Assembly (NCBI RefSeq): GCF_030814715.1
Contig: NZ_JAUSVO010000001.1
Coordinates: 1,178,001-1,242,000, forward strand
Direction: 5' to 3'
Origin: Kaistia dalseonensis
GTDB lineage: Bacteria; Pseudomonadota; Alphaproteobacteria; Rhizobiales; Kaistiaceae
Length of the DNA stretch: 64,000 nucleotides
Shown: in pieces, positions 8,474-17,087 of the stretch
How positions within the stretch are numbered: the stretch's first letter is position 1
How the letters are laid out: the number at the start of each line of letters is the position of its first letter
Notes under the pieces: model-generated
Told to the model about the DNA's origin: nothing
What the model saw: the letters and a program-made list of their open reading frames with translations, nothing else
Database searches by the model: none
Position numbers and translations under genes: made by a program

Positions 8474-9024
8474 GCCCGTGCCGCGTCCCCGGCGATCTTG
8501 CCCGCCTGCTCCGTCACCGTGGCGGCCAGCAGGCCCGTGGCGGCGAAGGGACGCAACGCCATGGCACGGCCGACTTTTTCGGGCGTATAGGCGCCGGTGC
8601 CGTCGAGAATATTGACGGTGCCGAGCACCTCGCCGCCGAACACGAACGGCACGTTGATGCAGGAGCCGCAGCCGAGCGAGGCAATCAGCTCATGATCATG
8701 GAAGACCTCGGCGATCTCCTCGATCGTATTGGCGACGAAGGGCTGCTTCTCGCCGAAGACGAGATCGGTCCATTTGCCGGCCGGGAGCTGCTTGTAGCCC
8801 GAGACGGGATATTCGACCGGATGGCTCGAATAGAGCCGGCGCGACATGTTGGTCTGCCGGTCATGCGTCATCACCGTGAAGATGATGGCGCCGACTTCGC
8901 TTTGATAGATCTTCTCGATCCGCGCCAGCGTTGACGCCGGCTGTTGATCGGCGCCCAGCGCCGCGAGCATGTCGTCCCATGCCGCGAGATCGGCCAGGTT
9001 CGGTGCGGTCGTCGTCTCAGTCAT
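8470..9024 (-). CDS. Stand-alone GAF domain protein
   Basis: This 184-residue cytosolic protein is essentially one GAF domain, with no attached kinase, GGDEF or HTH part. The segment from about residue 30 to 165 has GAF features, including the strand pattern around INVPFVFGGEVLGTVNIL. A CGSC motif places Cys119 and Cys122 just before that strand, roughly where free methionine-R-sulfoxide reductases carry reactive cysteines, though the rest does not match that enzyme closely. I chose the ATG at 9024 over an upstream ATG. It is translationally coupled to hyuA, so a sensor or accessory role for HyuA/HyuB is plausible but inferred. Confidence 0.8.
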   Translation of the reverse strand: MTETTTAPNLADLAAWDDMLAALGADQQPASTLARIEKIYQSEVGAIIFTVMTHDRQTNMSRRLYSSHPVEYPVSGYKQLPAGKWTDLVFGEKQPFVANTIEEIAEVFHDHELIASLGCGSCINVPFVFGGEVLGTVNILDGTGAYTPEKVGRAMALRPFAATGLLAATVTEQAGKIAGDAARA

Positions 9025-9117
9025 CCGTCGGTTCCTGCGTGTTGTGCGATGACGGCAAGCCGCCCAGCCCGATGGCCGTGAGCCAGGTCCGATGCACGCG
9101 GGCAATCCGACGGGCCG

Positions 9118-9771
9118 TCAACGAAGTTCATCCTTGTCTGCGCCGACTGGCATGCGGCGCGAGACGGAGGGCCGATCGTCACCGGCGCCCGAATCGAGCG
9201 CGCGGCCACGCGGCGTATCAGCGAAAAGCTGCTGCGTGCCGACCGAGAACAGCTCGGTCAACTCGTCGGTCGGATTCTGCACCTGATGCGGCCGGTGCGC
9301 CGAGAAATGCAGGGAGTCGCCCACATGCAGCTCGTAGATCGTGCCGTCTATGATGTAGCGGATGACGCCGGAGAGCACGTAGACGATCTCCTCGCCCTCA
9401 TGCGCCGAGGTCTCGGACAGATAATGCGCCGGCACGTTCATCTTGACGGCGTTCAGCATCTGGCCCGGAAAGGTCGTCGAGAGCCGCTCATAGGACGCCC
9501 AATTGGGATTGAGCGAATAGGCGACGCGCCCCTCGCGCCGCGAGACGGCGTTCGGAATGTCGGGCTGGTGCAGGAACGAGCTCACCGGCAGGTCGAGCGC
9601 GCGGGCGATCGTCACCAGCGAGGAGAGTGAGGGTGTCGTGATATCGCGTTCGACCTGGCTCAGAAAGCCGATCGAGAGCCCGGTTGCCTCCGCGACGCGT
9701 TGCAGCGTGAGTTTTCGCTGCTTGCGGGCCTCGCGGATCTTTTCGCCAACCTTCAGGGGATCGCTGCTCAT
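9118..9771 (-). CDS. XRE-cupin transcriptional regulator
   Basis: The 217-residue protein joins an XRE-type helix-turn-helix (residues about 8-62, with LTLQRVAEATGLSIGFLSQVERDITTPS in short segments) to a C-terminal cupin domain (about 95-190, with EGEEIVYVLSGVIRYIIDG and LHFSAHRPHQVQNP). This SutR/PuuR-like architecture typically senses a small ligand and represses a neighbouring catabolic operon. I chose the ATG at 9771. It lies 93 bases upstream of the GAF gene on the same strand and is divergent from a DMT transporter, so it probably controls the hydantoinase operon, itself and perhaps the transporter. Confidence 0.9.
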   Translation of the reverse strand: MSSDPLKVGEKIREARKQRKLTLQRVAEATGLSIGFLSQVERDITTPSLSSLVTIARALDLPVSSFLHQPDIPNAVSRREGRVAYSLNPNWASYERLSTTFPGQMLNAVKMNVPAHYLSETSAHEGEEIVYVLSGVIRYIIDGTIYELHVGDSLHFSAHRPHQVQNPTDELTELFSVGTQQLFADTPRGRALDSGAGDDRPSVSRRMPVGADKDELR

Positions 9772-10105
9772 CAGGGGACGCTCCTCGCCGTGTGGCACAG
9801 CGATTTCAGGATTTCACCACAGCTAAAATTCAATGGCAAGATCATTCGGCCGTCGGCGCCGTCATGCGGCGGCCGCGTTGTCAGTATGGCGGCATGTCGG
9901 TGGAGCCGGTCTGGCTTTGCCCCGATTGCGTGTCGGTTCGATGAGTCGATCCGATGGTCCATAATGCAGTATGTTCGCGCGAAGAGTGCGTGTTTCACAA
10001 CTACTAATTTGAAGGTCGAATAAATCGCACCGGATATGTTCAGCCCGATTGCAAAGCGGAGGCGGCGGTGAAATACCGACCATTCCTCCAGACGGACGGT
10101 ATCCA
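9772..10105. other. Divergent control region between regulator and DMT transporter
   Basis: This 334-base stretch is lower in GC than its flanks and has no gene. A perfect 10-bp palindrome, ttcgcgcgaa, lies at 9974-9983. A weak sigma-70-like pair (ttcgat at 9937, cataat at 9960, spacing 17) points rightward. Operators for the XRE-cupin regulator are expected here, but none can be named with confidence. Confidence 0.4.
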
Positions 10106-10981
10106 ATGCTCCGGGGCGTCGCGATCGGCTTCCTGACCTATGCCGTTTTCTCCTGCGCCGATGCGGCGATGAAGGCATCGGGCGGGCAGTTGCATGTATT
10201 CCAGCTCTCTTTCATCGTGACGATCTTCTCCAGCATCGTCGTCTTCTTTGCGAAGCCGAAGACGGAGCAGTGGAGCGACATGTTCCGGATGCGGCAGCCG
10301 GGGCTCGTCCTGCTGCGCGCGGCGCTCGGGATCGTGGCGGGCCTGTTCAGCGCCTTCGCCTTCACGACACTGCCGCTTGCGGACGCCTACTCCCTCCTGT
10401 TCCTGCAGCCGCTTTTCGTCGCCGTGCTGTCGGCGATCCTGCTGCGCGAATCGAGCGGCCGGCGCCAGCTCATCATGCTGCTGGTCGGGCTCGCCGGCGT
10501 GCTTCTCGTCGTGCGGCCCGGCTTTCGCGAAGTCCTGCCCGGCCATTTCGCGGCGATCGCGACCGCGCTTTGCGGCGCGGGCACCTTGCTGGTGCTGCGC
10601 TTCATCGGCCGCACGGAACGCCAGGTCTCGCTGATCGGGTCGCTGATGTTCGGCTCCCTCCTCGTCAACGGCATCCTGACGATCTTCGTCTTCCGCATGC
10701 CGACGCTCTTCGAGCTCGCCATGATGGCGCTTTGCGGGGCATTGGCCGGTTTCGGCCATCTCGGCCTCATGGCCGCGACACGCTACGCGCCGGCCAACCG
10801 CATCGGCCCGACGCAATACAGCCAGATCATCTGGGCCGTGGTGCTCGGCGCCATCTTCTTCAGCGAATTTCCCGATTGGATCAGCCTGATCGGCATGGCC
10901 GTCGTCGGGCTTTCGGGCTTGTTCAACTTCCTGAGCGACCGCAGGCAGGCCCAGGCACAAGCGTCCGGCCAAGCGGCCTAG
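10106..10981 (+). CDS. EamA/DMT family transporter
   Basis: The 291-residue protein is hydrophobic throughout, with about ten predicted membrane segments arranged as two five-helix EamA repeats (first around FLTYAVFSCADAAMKASGG, second after the basic GRTERQVSL loop). This is the drug/metabolite transporter superfamily; members move amino acids, nucleosides or other metabolites across the inner membrane. The ATG at 10106 begins directly before the first helix and is preferred to the longer reading frame. Its divergent position next to the hydantoinase regulator suggests it could export or import a substrate or product of that pathway, which is inference. Confidence 0.88.
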   Translation: MLRGVAIGFLTYAVFSCADAAMKASGGQLHVFQLSFIVTIFSSIVVFFAKPKTEQWSDMFRMRQPGLVLLRAALGIVAGLFSAFAFTTLPLADAYSLLFLQPLFVAVLSAILLRESSGRRQLIMLLVGLAGVLLVVRPGFREVLPGHFAAIATALCGAGTLLVLRFIGRTERQVSLIGSLMFGSLLVNGILTIFVFRMPTLFELAMMALCGALAGFGHLGLMAATRYAPANRIGPTQYSQIIWAVVLGAIFFSEFPDWISLIGMAVVGLSGLFNFLSDRRQAQAQASGQAA

Positions 10982-11038
10982 ATTCGACTTGTCTCGTTTC
11001 CTTCACGAGAAGCCGGCCCCACGTCGCTCGGAAACCCG

Positions 11039-12850
11039 CTAACCCGGAACGAGTGGGTCGGCGACGTCGATGATGCGCAGGCTCGCCTGCCGGCGGCCCT
11101 GCCAGTGATCGATGCTGAGGTTGCCGGCGAGATGCAGCGGCCGTCCCCGTGCGTCGAGAAGCGCGCGGCCGAGATCAGTCTCGGCGGCGCGAAAGGCGAT
11201 CGCCTTGAGGTTCTGGTCGCCGCCTGAAATCGTGACGCGGATGTGCCCGTTGCCGACGACGTCGGCATAGCTGACCCGATGGGCGGGGAAGGCGAAGACC
11301 GGCTCGGCATGGCCGGCGCCGAACGGCCCTGCCCGCTCGAGCATGTCGATCATGTCCGGCGTCGCCGCGCGCGCGGTCAATGCGCCGTCGACGAGCAGGT
11401 TGTCGCCGGCGCGGGCCGCCCGCGACGCCGTCATGGCGCGCTCCTCCATGAAGGCGCGGAATTCGCCGAGGCGCTTGCGCTCGATCGTGATGCCGGCCGC
11501 CATGGCATGGCCGCCGCCCTTGAGAATGAGGCCCTCGCCAAGCGCCGCCCTGACGAGACCGCCGAGATCGACGCCGGACACGGAGCGGCCGGAGCCTGTG
11601 CCCGTGCCGCTCGCCATCAGCGCGATGGCAAAGGCCGGCCGGCGGAACCGCTCCTTGAGCCGCGCGGCGATGAGGCCGACAATGCCGGCATGCCAGCGCT
11701 CATTGGCCGTGACGATGACCGCCGGCCCCTCGCCGGCTCCGATCTCGGCATCGGCCTCGGCGAGCGCTTCTTCCAGCATCGCCGTCTCGATCGCCTGGCG
11801 CTGCTTGTTCAGATCATCGAGCTCGGTTGCGATCGCCTCCGCCTCCACGGAATCGTCGAGCGACAGAAGCCTTGCCCCGAGCGCGGCATCGCCGATCCGT
11901 CCACCGGCATTGATGCGCGGACCCAGCAGGAAGCCGAGATGATAGGGCGCGGCCGGCACGTCGATGCGCGCGACATTGGCGAGCGCGGCGAGCCCCGCAT
12001 TGCCCCTGCGCCTGATCGCGATCAGGCCCTTGGTCACGAAAGCACGGTTGAGGCCGACGAGCGGAACCACGTCGCAAACCGTGCCGAGCGCGACGAGGTC
12101 GAGCCATTGCAGCAGGTCAGGCTCCGCGCGCCCGTCCTTGTACCAGCCACGGCGTCGCAATTCGCGATTGACCGCGACGATGGCGAGGAAAGTCACCCCA
12201 ACGGCGGCGAGATACCCGAGACCCGAGAGGTCATCCTGCCGGTTCGGATTGACCACGGCCACCGCGGGCGGCAGTTCGGCGCCCATCTGGTGATGATCGA
12301 GCACGACTGCGGGATGGCCGAGATCGCGCGCGACACCGAGCGCCTCATGGCTCGTCGAGCCGCAATCGACCGTCACGATCAACTGGGCGCCTTCGCTGAC
12401 GAGCAGGCGGATGGCGTCGGGATTGGGCCCGTAGCCTTCGAAGATGCGGTCGGGAATATAGATCCGTGCCTCGACGCCCTGCCCGCGCAGGAACCGCGCC
12501 AGCAGGGCGGAGGACGAGGCGCCATCGACGTCGTAATCGCCGAAGATCGCGACCTTCTCATTGGCCATCACGGCATCGGCGATCCGGCCGGCGGCCACAT
12601 CCATGTCGGTCATGACGGACGGATCGGGCATGAGCCGCCGAAGACTGGGATCGAGAAAATGCGCCGCATCGTCGATGGCGACGCCCCGCCCGGCGAGAAC
12701 GCGGGCGATCAGCTCGGGGATTTGATGCCGCTGCACCATCGCCGTCGCGGCGAGGCTGTCGGCATCGTTCAAGCGATCGGACCAGCGCCGCCCGGTCGCG
12801 GAATGCTCGACGCCCAGAAAGGCGCGTCGGGCGTCAGCCGGGCCGGTCAT
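11039..12850 (-). CDS. recJ: Single-stranded-DNA-specific exonuclease RecJ
   Basis: RecJ degrades single-stranded DNA 5' to 3' in recombination and mismatch repair. The 603-residue protein has the DHH phosphoesterase motifs in order: FGDYDVDGASSSALLARFL (motif I), IVTVDCGST (motif II), AVVLDHHQMG (the DHH motif) and later the DHHA1 region with LKGGGHAMAAG. A C-terminal OB-like part completes the usual architecture. It is the last gene of a leftward operon and follows glpX after 17 bases. The C-terminus converges on the DMT transporter with only 57 bases between the stops. Confidence 0.96.
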   Translation of the reverse strand: MTGPADARRAFLGVEHSATGRRWSDRLNDADSLAATAMVQRHQIPELIARVLAGRGVAIDDAAHFLDPSLRRLMPDPSVMTDMDVAAGRIADAVMANEKVAIFGDYDVDGASSSALLARFLRGQGVEARIYIPDRIFEGYGPNPDAIRLLVSEGAQLIVTVDCGSTSHEALGVARDLGHPAVVLDHHQMGAELPPAVAVVNPNRQDDLSGLGYLAAVGVTFLAIVAVNRELRRRGWYKDGRAEPDLLQWLDLVALGTVCDVVPLVGLNRAFVTKGLIAIRRRGNAGLAALANVARIDVPAAPYHLGFLLGPRINAGGRIGDAALGARLLSLDDSVEAEAIATELDDLNKQRQAIETAMLEEALAEADAEIGAGEGPAVIVTANERWHAGIVGLIAARLKERFRRPAFAIALMASGTGTGSGRSVSGVDLGGLVRAALGEGLILKGGGHAMAAGITIERKRLGEFRAFMEERAMTASRAARAGDNLLVDGALTARAATPDMIDMLERAGPFGAGHAEPVFAFPAHRVSYADVVGNGHIRVTISGGDQNLKAIAFRAAETDLGRALLDARGRPLHLAGNLSIDHWQGRRQASLRIIDVADPLVPG

Positions 12851-12867
12851 GGATGGTCGGCCTTCAC

Positions 12868-13869
12868 TCAGGCCTCGTTCTCGAAGGTTTCGGCGTCCCG
12901 ATGGGTCGCCTTGATCCAGCGCACCGTGCCGGAGGCGGATCGCATGACGACCGAATCCGTCGTGATCTCACCGGACCGGGCAAACTTGACGCCGGCCAGC
13001 ATGTTGCCGTCCGTCACGCCCGTGGCGGCAAAGACGATATCGCCGCGCGCCATTTCCTCATGGCTGAGCTTCTTGTCGAAGTTCTTCACGCCCATGCGCA
13101 CGGCCCGCTCGCGCTGGGCGTCCGACTGCGCCACCAGACGGCCCTGCATCTGGCCGCCAATGCAGCGCAACGCGGCCGCGGCGAGCACGCCTTCCGGAGC
13201 ACCGCCAATGCCGAGATAGATGTCGATCCCGGTTTCGTCGGGATTGGTCGTATGGATCACGCCGGCGACGTCGCCATCGCCGATGAGCCGGACGGAGGCG
13301 CCTGTGCGTCGCACATCGTCGATGAGCTTGGCATGGCGGGGGCGATCGAGGATGCAGGCGGTGATCTCGTTGACGGGAACGCCCTTGGCGGTCGCGAGCG
13401 CCTGGATATTCTCCGCCGCCGACCGGTCGAGATCGACGGTGCCGGCGGGGTAGCCCGGGCCGATCGCGATCTTCTGCATGTAGATGTCGGGCGCATGCAG
13501 CAGGTGCCCGCCCTCGGCGATCGCGATGACGGCGAGCGAATTCGGCTGGTTCTTGGCGCAGATCGTCGTGCCCTCGAGCGGATCGAGGGCGATGTCGACC
13601 TTCGCGCCGCCGGTGCCGACCTGCTCGCCGATATAGAGCATCGGCGCCGCGTCGCGCTCGCCCTCGCCGATCACGATCGTGCCGGATATCGGCAGATGGT
13701 TGAGCGCGGTGCGCATGGCGTCGACGGCGGCCTGGTCGGCGGCCCTCTCGTCGCCCCGGCCGCGCCAGCGCGCGGCAGCCACCGCCGCCCGCTCCGTGAC
13801 GCGAACGAGTTCGAGTGTCAGAATCCGATCAAGACCAGACGTCTCCAGCGCGCCGCCCGTCGTCGACAT
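12868..13869 (-). CDS. glpX: Class II fructose-1,6-bisphosphatase
   Basis: GlpX removes the 1-phosphate from fructose-1,6-bisphosphate in gluconeogenesis. The 333-residue protein has the family metal-binding blocks GTIVIGEGERDAAPMLYIGE and IALDPLEGTT, plus the conserved IGDGDVAGVIHT and GIGGAPEGVLAAAAL segments. It sits between hom and recJ with gaps of 15 and 17 bases, so it is part of the same transcript. This order, hom-glpX-recJ, recurs in Hyphomicrobiales and looks inherited, not functional. No class I enzyme is visible in the window. Confidence 0.96.
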   Translation of the reverse strand: MSTTGGALETSGLDRILTLELVRVTERAAVAAARWRGRGDERAADQAAVDAMRTALNHLPISGTIVIGEGERDAAPMLYIGEQVGTGGAKVDIALDPLEGTTICAKNQPNSLAVIAIAEGGHLLHAPDIYMQKIAIGPGYPAGTVDLDRSAAENIQALATAKGVPVNEITACILDRPRHAKLIDDVRRTGASVRLIGDGDVAGVIHTTNPDETGIDIYLGIGGAPEGVLAAAALRCIGGQMQGRLVAQSDAQRERAVRMGVKNFDKKLSHEEMARGDIVFAATGVTDGNMLAGVKFARSGEITTDSVVMRSASGTVRWIKATHRDAETFENEA

Positions 13870-13884
13870 GCTCCGCTCCTGCTC

Positions 13885-15210
13885 TCAGGCCAGTTGCTCG
13901 ATGCGTATCATCTGAGGCTGCTCGGCGATATGACCATCGGCAGTTATCCGGTCGAGCGCTTCGCGGACCTGGGTTTCGGTCGTGTCATAGGTGATGAGGA
14001 TGACCGGCTGCGGCTCGAGCGGCTGCGGATGATCGGGAGCGTCGGCCTTCGGCGCACGTCGGCGCTGGACGATCGATTCGAGCGAAATGTCGTTTTCCGC
14101 CATGCGCTTGGCAATGGAAGCGAAAGCGCCGGGACGGTCATAAACGGCAAGGCGGATATAGTAGCCGCCCTCGTGTGCCCGGATACCGGCGCGCCGATAG
14201 GGCTGCAGCGTGTGCGCCGGACGACCAAAAGTGCCGACCACGTCGCCGCGCGCAATATCGGCGATATCGCTCATGACGGAGGATGCGGTCGCGTCGCCGC
14301 CAGCGCCCGGACCCGACAAAACGAGTCGGCCGACAAAGTCCGCCTCGACGGCGACGGCATTCGTGACGCCGTCCACGCGCGCGATGGGCGAGGATTTCGG
14401 CACCATGGTCGGATGGACGCGCTGCTCGATGCCGCCATCAGACCAACTGGCCACGCCGAGCAGCTTGATCCGATAGCCGAGTTCGTCGGCGGCCTCGATG
14501 TCGGCCGTCGTGATCGAGCGAATGCCCTCGACATAGATTTCGTCGGTGTCGATCTCGGAGCCGAAGGCGATCGCCGTCAGCAGAGAGAGCTTGTGCGCGG
14601 TGTCGAAGCCGTCGACGTCGAAGGTCGGATCCGCCTCGGCATAGCCCAAGCGCTGCGCCTCGGCGAGGCAGGCGTCGAACGACAGCCCCTCGCGCTCCAT
14701 GCGCGTCAGGATGTAATTGCAGGTGCCGTTCAGGATGCCGTAGACGCGGCTGACCGTATTGCCGGCGAGCGACTCGCGCAGTGTCTTGATGATCGGAATG
14801 CCGCCGGCCGCGGCTGCCTCGAAGTTGAGCGACACGCCATTGGCCTCGGCCGCACGCGCAAGCTCGGTGCCGTGGCGGGCGAGCAGCGCCTTGTTGGCCG
14901 TGACGACGTGCTTGCCGGCCTCGATCGCGGCGCGCACCGATGCGGCGGCCGGACCATCGGCCCCGCCCATAAGTTCGACGAACACATCGATATCGTTCGA
15001 GCGCGCGAGCGCGACGGGATCGTCGAACCACGCGAACGGCGTGAGGTCGACGCCGCGATCGCGCATGCGGTCACGGGCCGAAACGCTCGTGACGACAACG
15101 GGCCGGCCGACACGCAGCGCCAGGTCATTGCCGTGGCGCTGCAGGATGCGCAACAGGGAGGCGCCGACGGTTCCGAGACCGGCGACGCCCAACCGTAGAG
15201 ATTCAACCAT
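13885..15210 (-). CDS. hom: Homoserine dehydrogenase
   Basis: The enzyme reduces aspartate semialdehyde to homoserine for threonine and methionine synthesis. The 441-residue protein begins with a Rossmann fold (GVAGLGTVGASLLRIL), continues with the catalytic domain (NGTCNYILTRME and EADPTFDVDGFDTAHKLSLL), and ends with an ACT domain of about 80 residues that usually mediates threonine feedback. No aspartokinase domain is fused. It follows the aminotransferase gene by 24 bases, so both are probably on one mRNA with glpX and recJ. Confidence 0.96.
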   Translation of the reverse strand: MVESLRLGVAGLGTVGASLLRILQRHGNDLALRVGRPVVVTSVSARDRMRDRGVDLTPFAWFDDPVALARSNDIDVFVELMGGADGPAAASVRAAIEAGKHVVTANKALLARHGTELARAAEANGVSLNFEAAAAGGIPIIKTLRESLAGNTVSRVYGILNGTCNYILTRMEREGLSFDACLAEAQRLGYAEADPTFDVDGFDTAHKLSLLTAIAFGSEIDTDEIYVEGIRSITTADIEAADELGYRIKLLGVASWSDGGIEQRVHPTMVPKSSPIARVDGVTNAVAVEADFVGRLVLSGPGAGGDATASSVMSDIADIARGDVVGTFGRPAHTLQPYRRAGIRAHEGGYYIRLAVYDRPGAFASIAKRMAENDISLESIVQRRRAPKADAPDHPQPLEPQPVILITYDTTETQVREALDRITADGHIAEQPQMIRIEQLA

Positions 15211-15234
15211 AAAATCGCCCCAGAGGGGCCCGGA

Positions 15235-16455
15235 CTACCGCCGGGCGCTGCTGATCGGGACGACGTTGTGCAATGTTTTGTCAGCCGATTCAAGGAAGCG
15301 GCGGATATTGCGCGCCGCCTGACGGATGCGCTGCTCGTTCTCGACCAGGGCGATTCGGACATAGTCGTCGCCATGCTCGCCGAAGCCGACGCCCGGCGCC
15401 ACGGCCACATCGGCCTTCTCGATCAGCAGCTTGGAGAACTCCAGGCTGCCGAGCGCCTTGAATTCGTCGGGGATCGGCACCCAGGCGAACATCGACGCGT
15501 CCGGCGCCGGAATGCGCCAGCCGGCGCGGCCGAAGCTCTCCACCAGCGTGTCGCGGCGGTGCTTGTAGGTCTGCCGCATCTCCTCGATGCAATCCTGCGG
15601 CCCGTTCAGCGCTGCGGTCGCCGCAACCTGGATGGGCGTATAGGCGCCGTAATCGAGATAGGATTTGACGCGGCCGAGCGCTGCGATCAGCCGCTCATTG
15701 CCGACCGCGAAGCCCATGCGCCAGCCGGCCATGGAATAGGTCTTCGACATCGAGGTGAACTCGACGGCGACGTCGATCGCGCCCGGCACCTGCAGGATCG
15801 AAGGCGGCGGATTGCCGTCGAAATAGATCTCGGCATAAGCGAGATCCGACAGCACGAAGAGCTCGTGCTTGCGTGCGAAGGCGACCACGTCGCGGTAGAA
15901 ATCGAGATCGGCCACATGCGCGGTCGGGTTGGACGGATAGCAGAGCACGACGGCGAGCGGCTTCGGGATGGAGTGCATCACGGCACGTTCCATCGCGTGG
16001 AAGAACTCCGGGCCCGGCTCGACCGGCACCGAGCGGATGACGCCGCCGGCCATCAGGAAGCCGAACGCATGGATCGGATAGCTCGGATTGGGCACCAGAA
16101 TCACGTCGCCGGGCGCCGTGATGGCCTGCGCCATATTGGCGAAGCCTTCCTTGGAACCGATCGTCGCGACGATCTGCGTGTTCGGATCGAGCTTCACGCC
16201 GAAGCGGCGGCCATAATAGGCGGCCTGGGCCTTGCGCAGCCCGTTGATCCCGCGCGAGGCCGAATAGCCGTGAACGTCGGGGCGCTGCGCCGTCTCGGCC
16301 AGCTTCTGCACGATATGGGGCGGCGTCGGCAGGTCGGGATTACCCATGCCGAGGTCGATGATATCGGCGCCTGCGGCTCGAGCGCTCGCCTTCAGCCGGT
16401 TGACCTGCTCGAAGACGTATTGCGGCAAGCGCCGCACGCTATGGAACTCGCTCAT
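15235..16455 (-). CDS. PLP-dependent class I/II aminotransferase (AlaC/LL-DAP aminotransferase-like)
   Basis: The 406-residue protein is a fold-type I aminotransferase. It shows DIIDLGMGNPDLPTPPHIV near residue 32, LCYPSNPTAHVADL, and the PLP-binding lysine in SMSKTYSMAGWRMGFAVGN. It resembles E. coli AlaC (alanine transaminase) and proteins annotated as LL-diaminopimelate aminotransferase. The neighbour homoserine dehydrogenase supports a role in aspartate-family amino acid metabolism, but alanine or methionine/branched-chain transamination is equally possible. It is the first gene of the four-gene leftward operon ending in recJ. Confidence 0.9.
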   Translation of the reverse strand: MSEFHSVRRLPQYVFEQVNRLKASARAAGADIIDLGMGNPDLPTPPHIVQKLAETAQRPDVHGYSASRGINGLRKAQAAYYGRRFGVKLDPNTQIVATIGSKEGFANMAQAITAPGDVILVPNPSYPIHAFGFLMAGGVIRSVPVEPGPEFFHAMERAVMHSIPKPLAVVLCYPSNPTAHVADLDFYRDVVAFARKHELFVLSDLAYAEIYFDGNPPPSILQVPGAIDVAVEFTSMSKTYSMAGWRMGFAVGNERLIAALGRVKSYLDYGAYTPIQVAATAALNGPQDCIEEMRQTYKHRRDTLVESFGRAGWRIPAPDASMFAWVPIPDEFKALGSLEFSKLLIEKADVAVAPGVGFGEHGDDYVRIALVENEQRIRQAARNIRRFLESADKTLHNVVPISSARR

Positions 16456-16549
16456 GGCTCCTGATCCATCTTTCCTGGATGATCGTGTTGTTGCGCCCTC
16501 AATGGCGCGGCGCGGCTTCTATCACCGAACCGGCCAACAAGGGAGCGCC

Positions 16550-16951
16550 TTATTGCGGGCATTTCGTGGCGTCGGTCGCCGATTTGCCGTCGCACTCGTT
16601 CTGAATATCGGAAAGCGTCTTCTGCGCATGGCTCGCGGCCAGCGCATTCAGTTCCTTCGCCGATTTTTCGGCCTCGGCCTGGGCCGCCGCGCCGACGCCC
16701 GGATTGGCCTGCGCGCTCTGCGCGTTCAATGATGCGGACACCTTCTTCTGCTCGTCGGGCGTCAGCACCTTGCCCGGCGGCGTGCTGCCCGCCACGTTGA
16801 TGTTCGGGTAGACGCCAGCGCGCTTCAATTCCGGATCGGGCGTCATGTCGAAGGTCTTCACGACCGTCGAGCAGCCGGCAAGCGTGGCTACAAGACCAAT
16901 CACGACGAACAGCGACGAGGGGTGACACCGCTTCGATCCCAACTGCACCAT
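16550..16951 (-). CDS. Small putative lipoprotein, function unknown
   Basis: I do not recognise a family. The 133-residue product has a basic N-terminus, a short hydrophobic segment (SLFVVIGLVATLAGC) and a clear lipobox LAGC with Cys27 as the predicted lipidated residue, followed by Ser, which favours outer-membrane sorting. The mature part is hydrophilic and alanine/lysine rich, with a probable helical stretch (AAQAEAEKSAKELNALAASHA) and two C-terminal cysteines that could form a disulfide. The start at 16951 follows a ggagg site; the longer upstream reading frame crosses the phaC promoter region. It is divergent from phaC. Confidence 0.75.
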   Translation of the reverse strand: MVQLGSKRCHPSSLFVVIGLVATLAGCSTVVKTFDMTPDPELKRAGVYPNINVAGSTPPGKVLTPDEQKKVSASLNAQSAQANPGVGAAAQAEAEKSAKELNALAASHAQKTLSDIQNECDGKSATDATKCPQ

Positions 16952-16995
16952 CACCGCATCATCCTCCCCGCTTAGGGTAAGCGTATCGTAAACAG

Positions 16996-17018
16996 GCTCG
17001 TCATATCGTTGGACGAGC
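16996..17018. promoter_or_regulatory. Inverted repeat in lipoprotein-phaC divergent region
   Basis: Positions 16996-17002 (gctcgtc) are the exact inverse complement of 17012-17018 around a 9-base spacer. The location, 70 bases upstream of phaC and 45 bases upstream of the lipoprotein, fits an operator. It does not match the PhaR-type sites I know of, so the regulator is unknown. Confidence 0.35.
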
Positions 17019-17087
17019 GAAGCTATTACACTCGATCCATCGGGAAAAGCAGCGCCGATTCCGATTGAGGGCAATGTCGGAGAGAGA

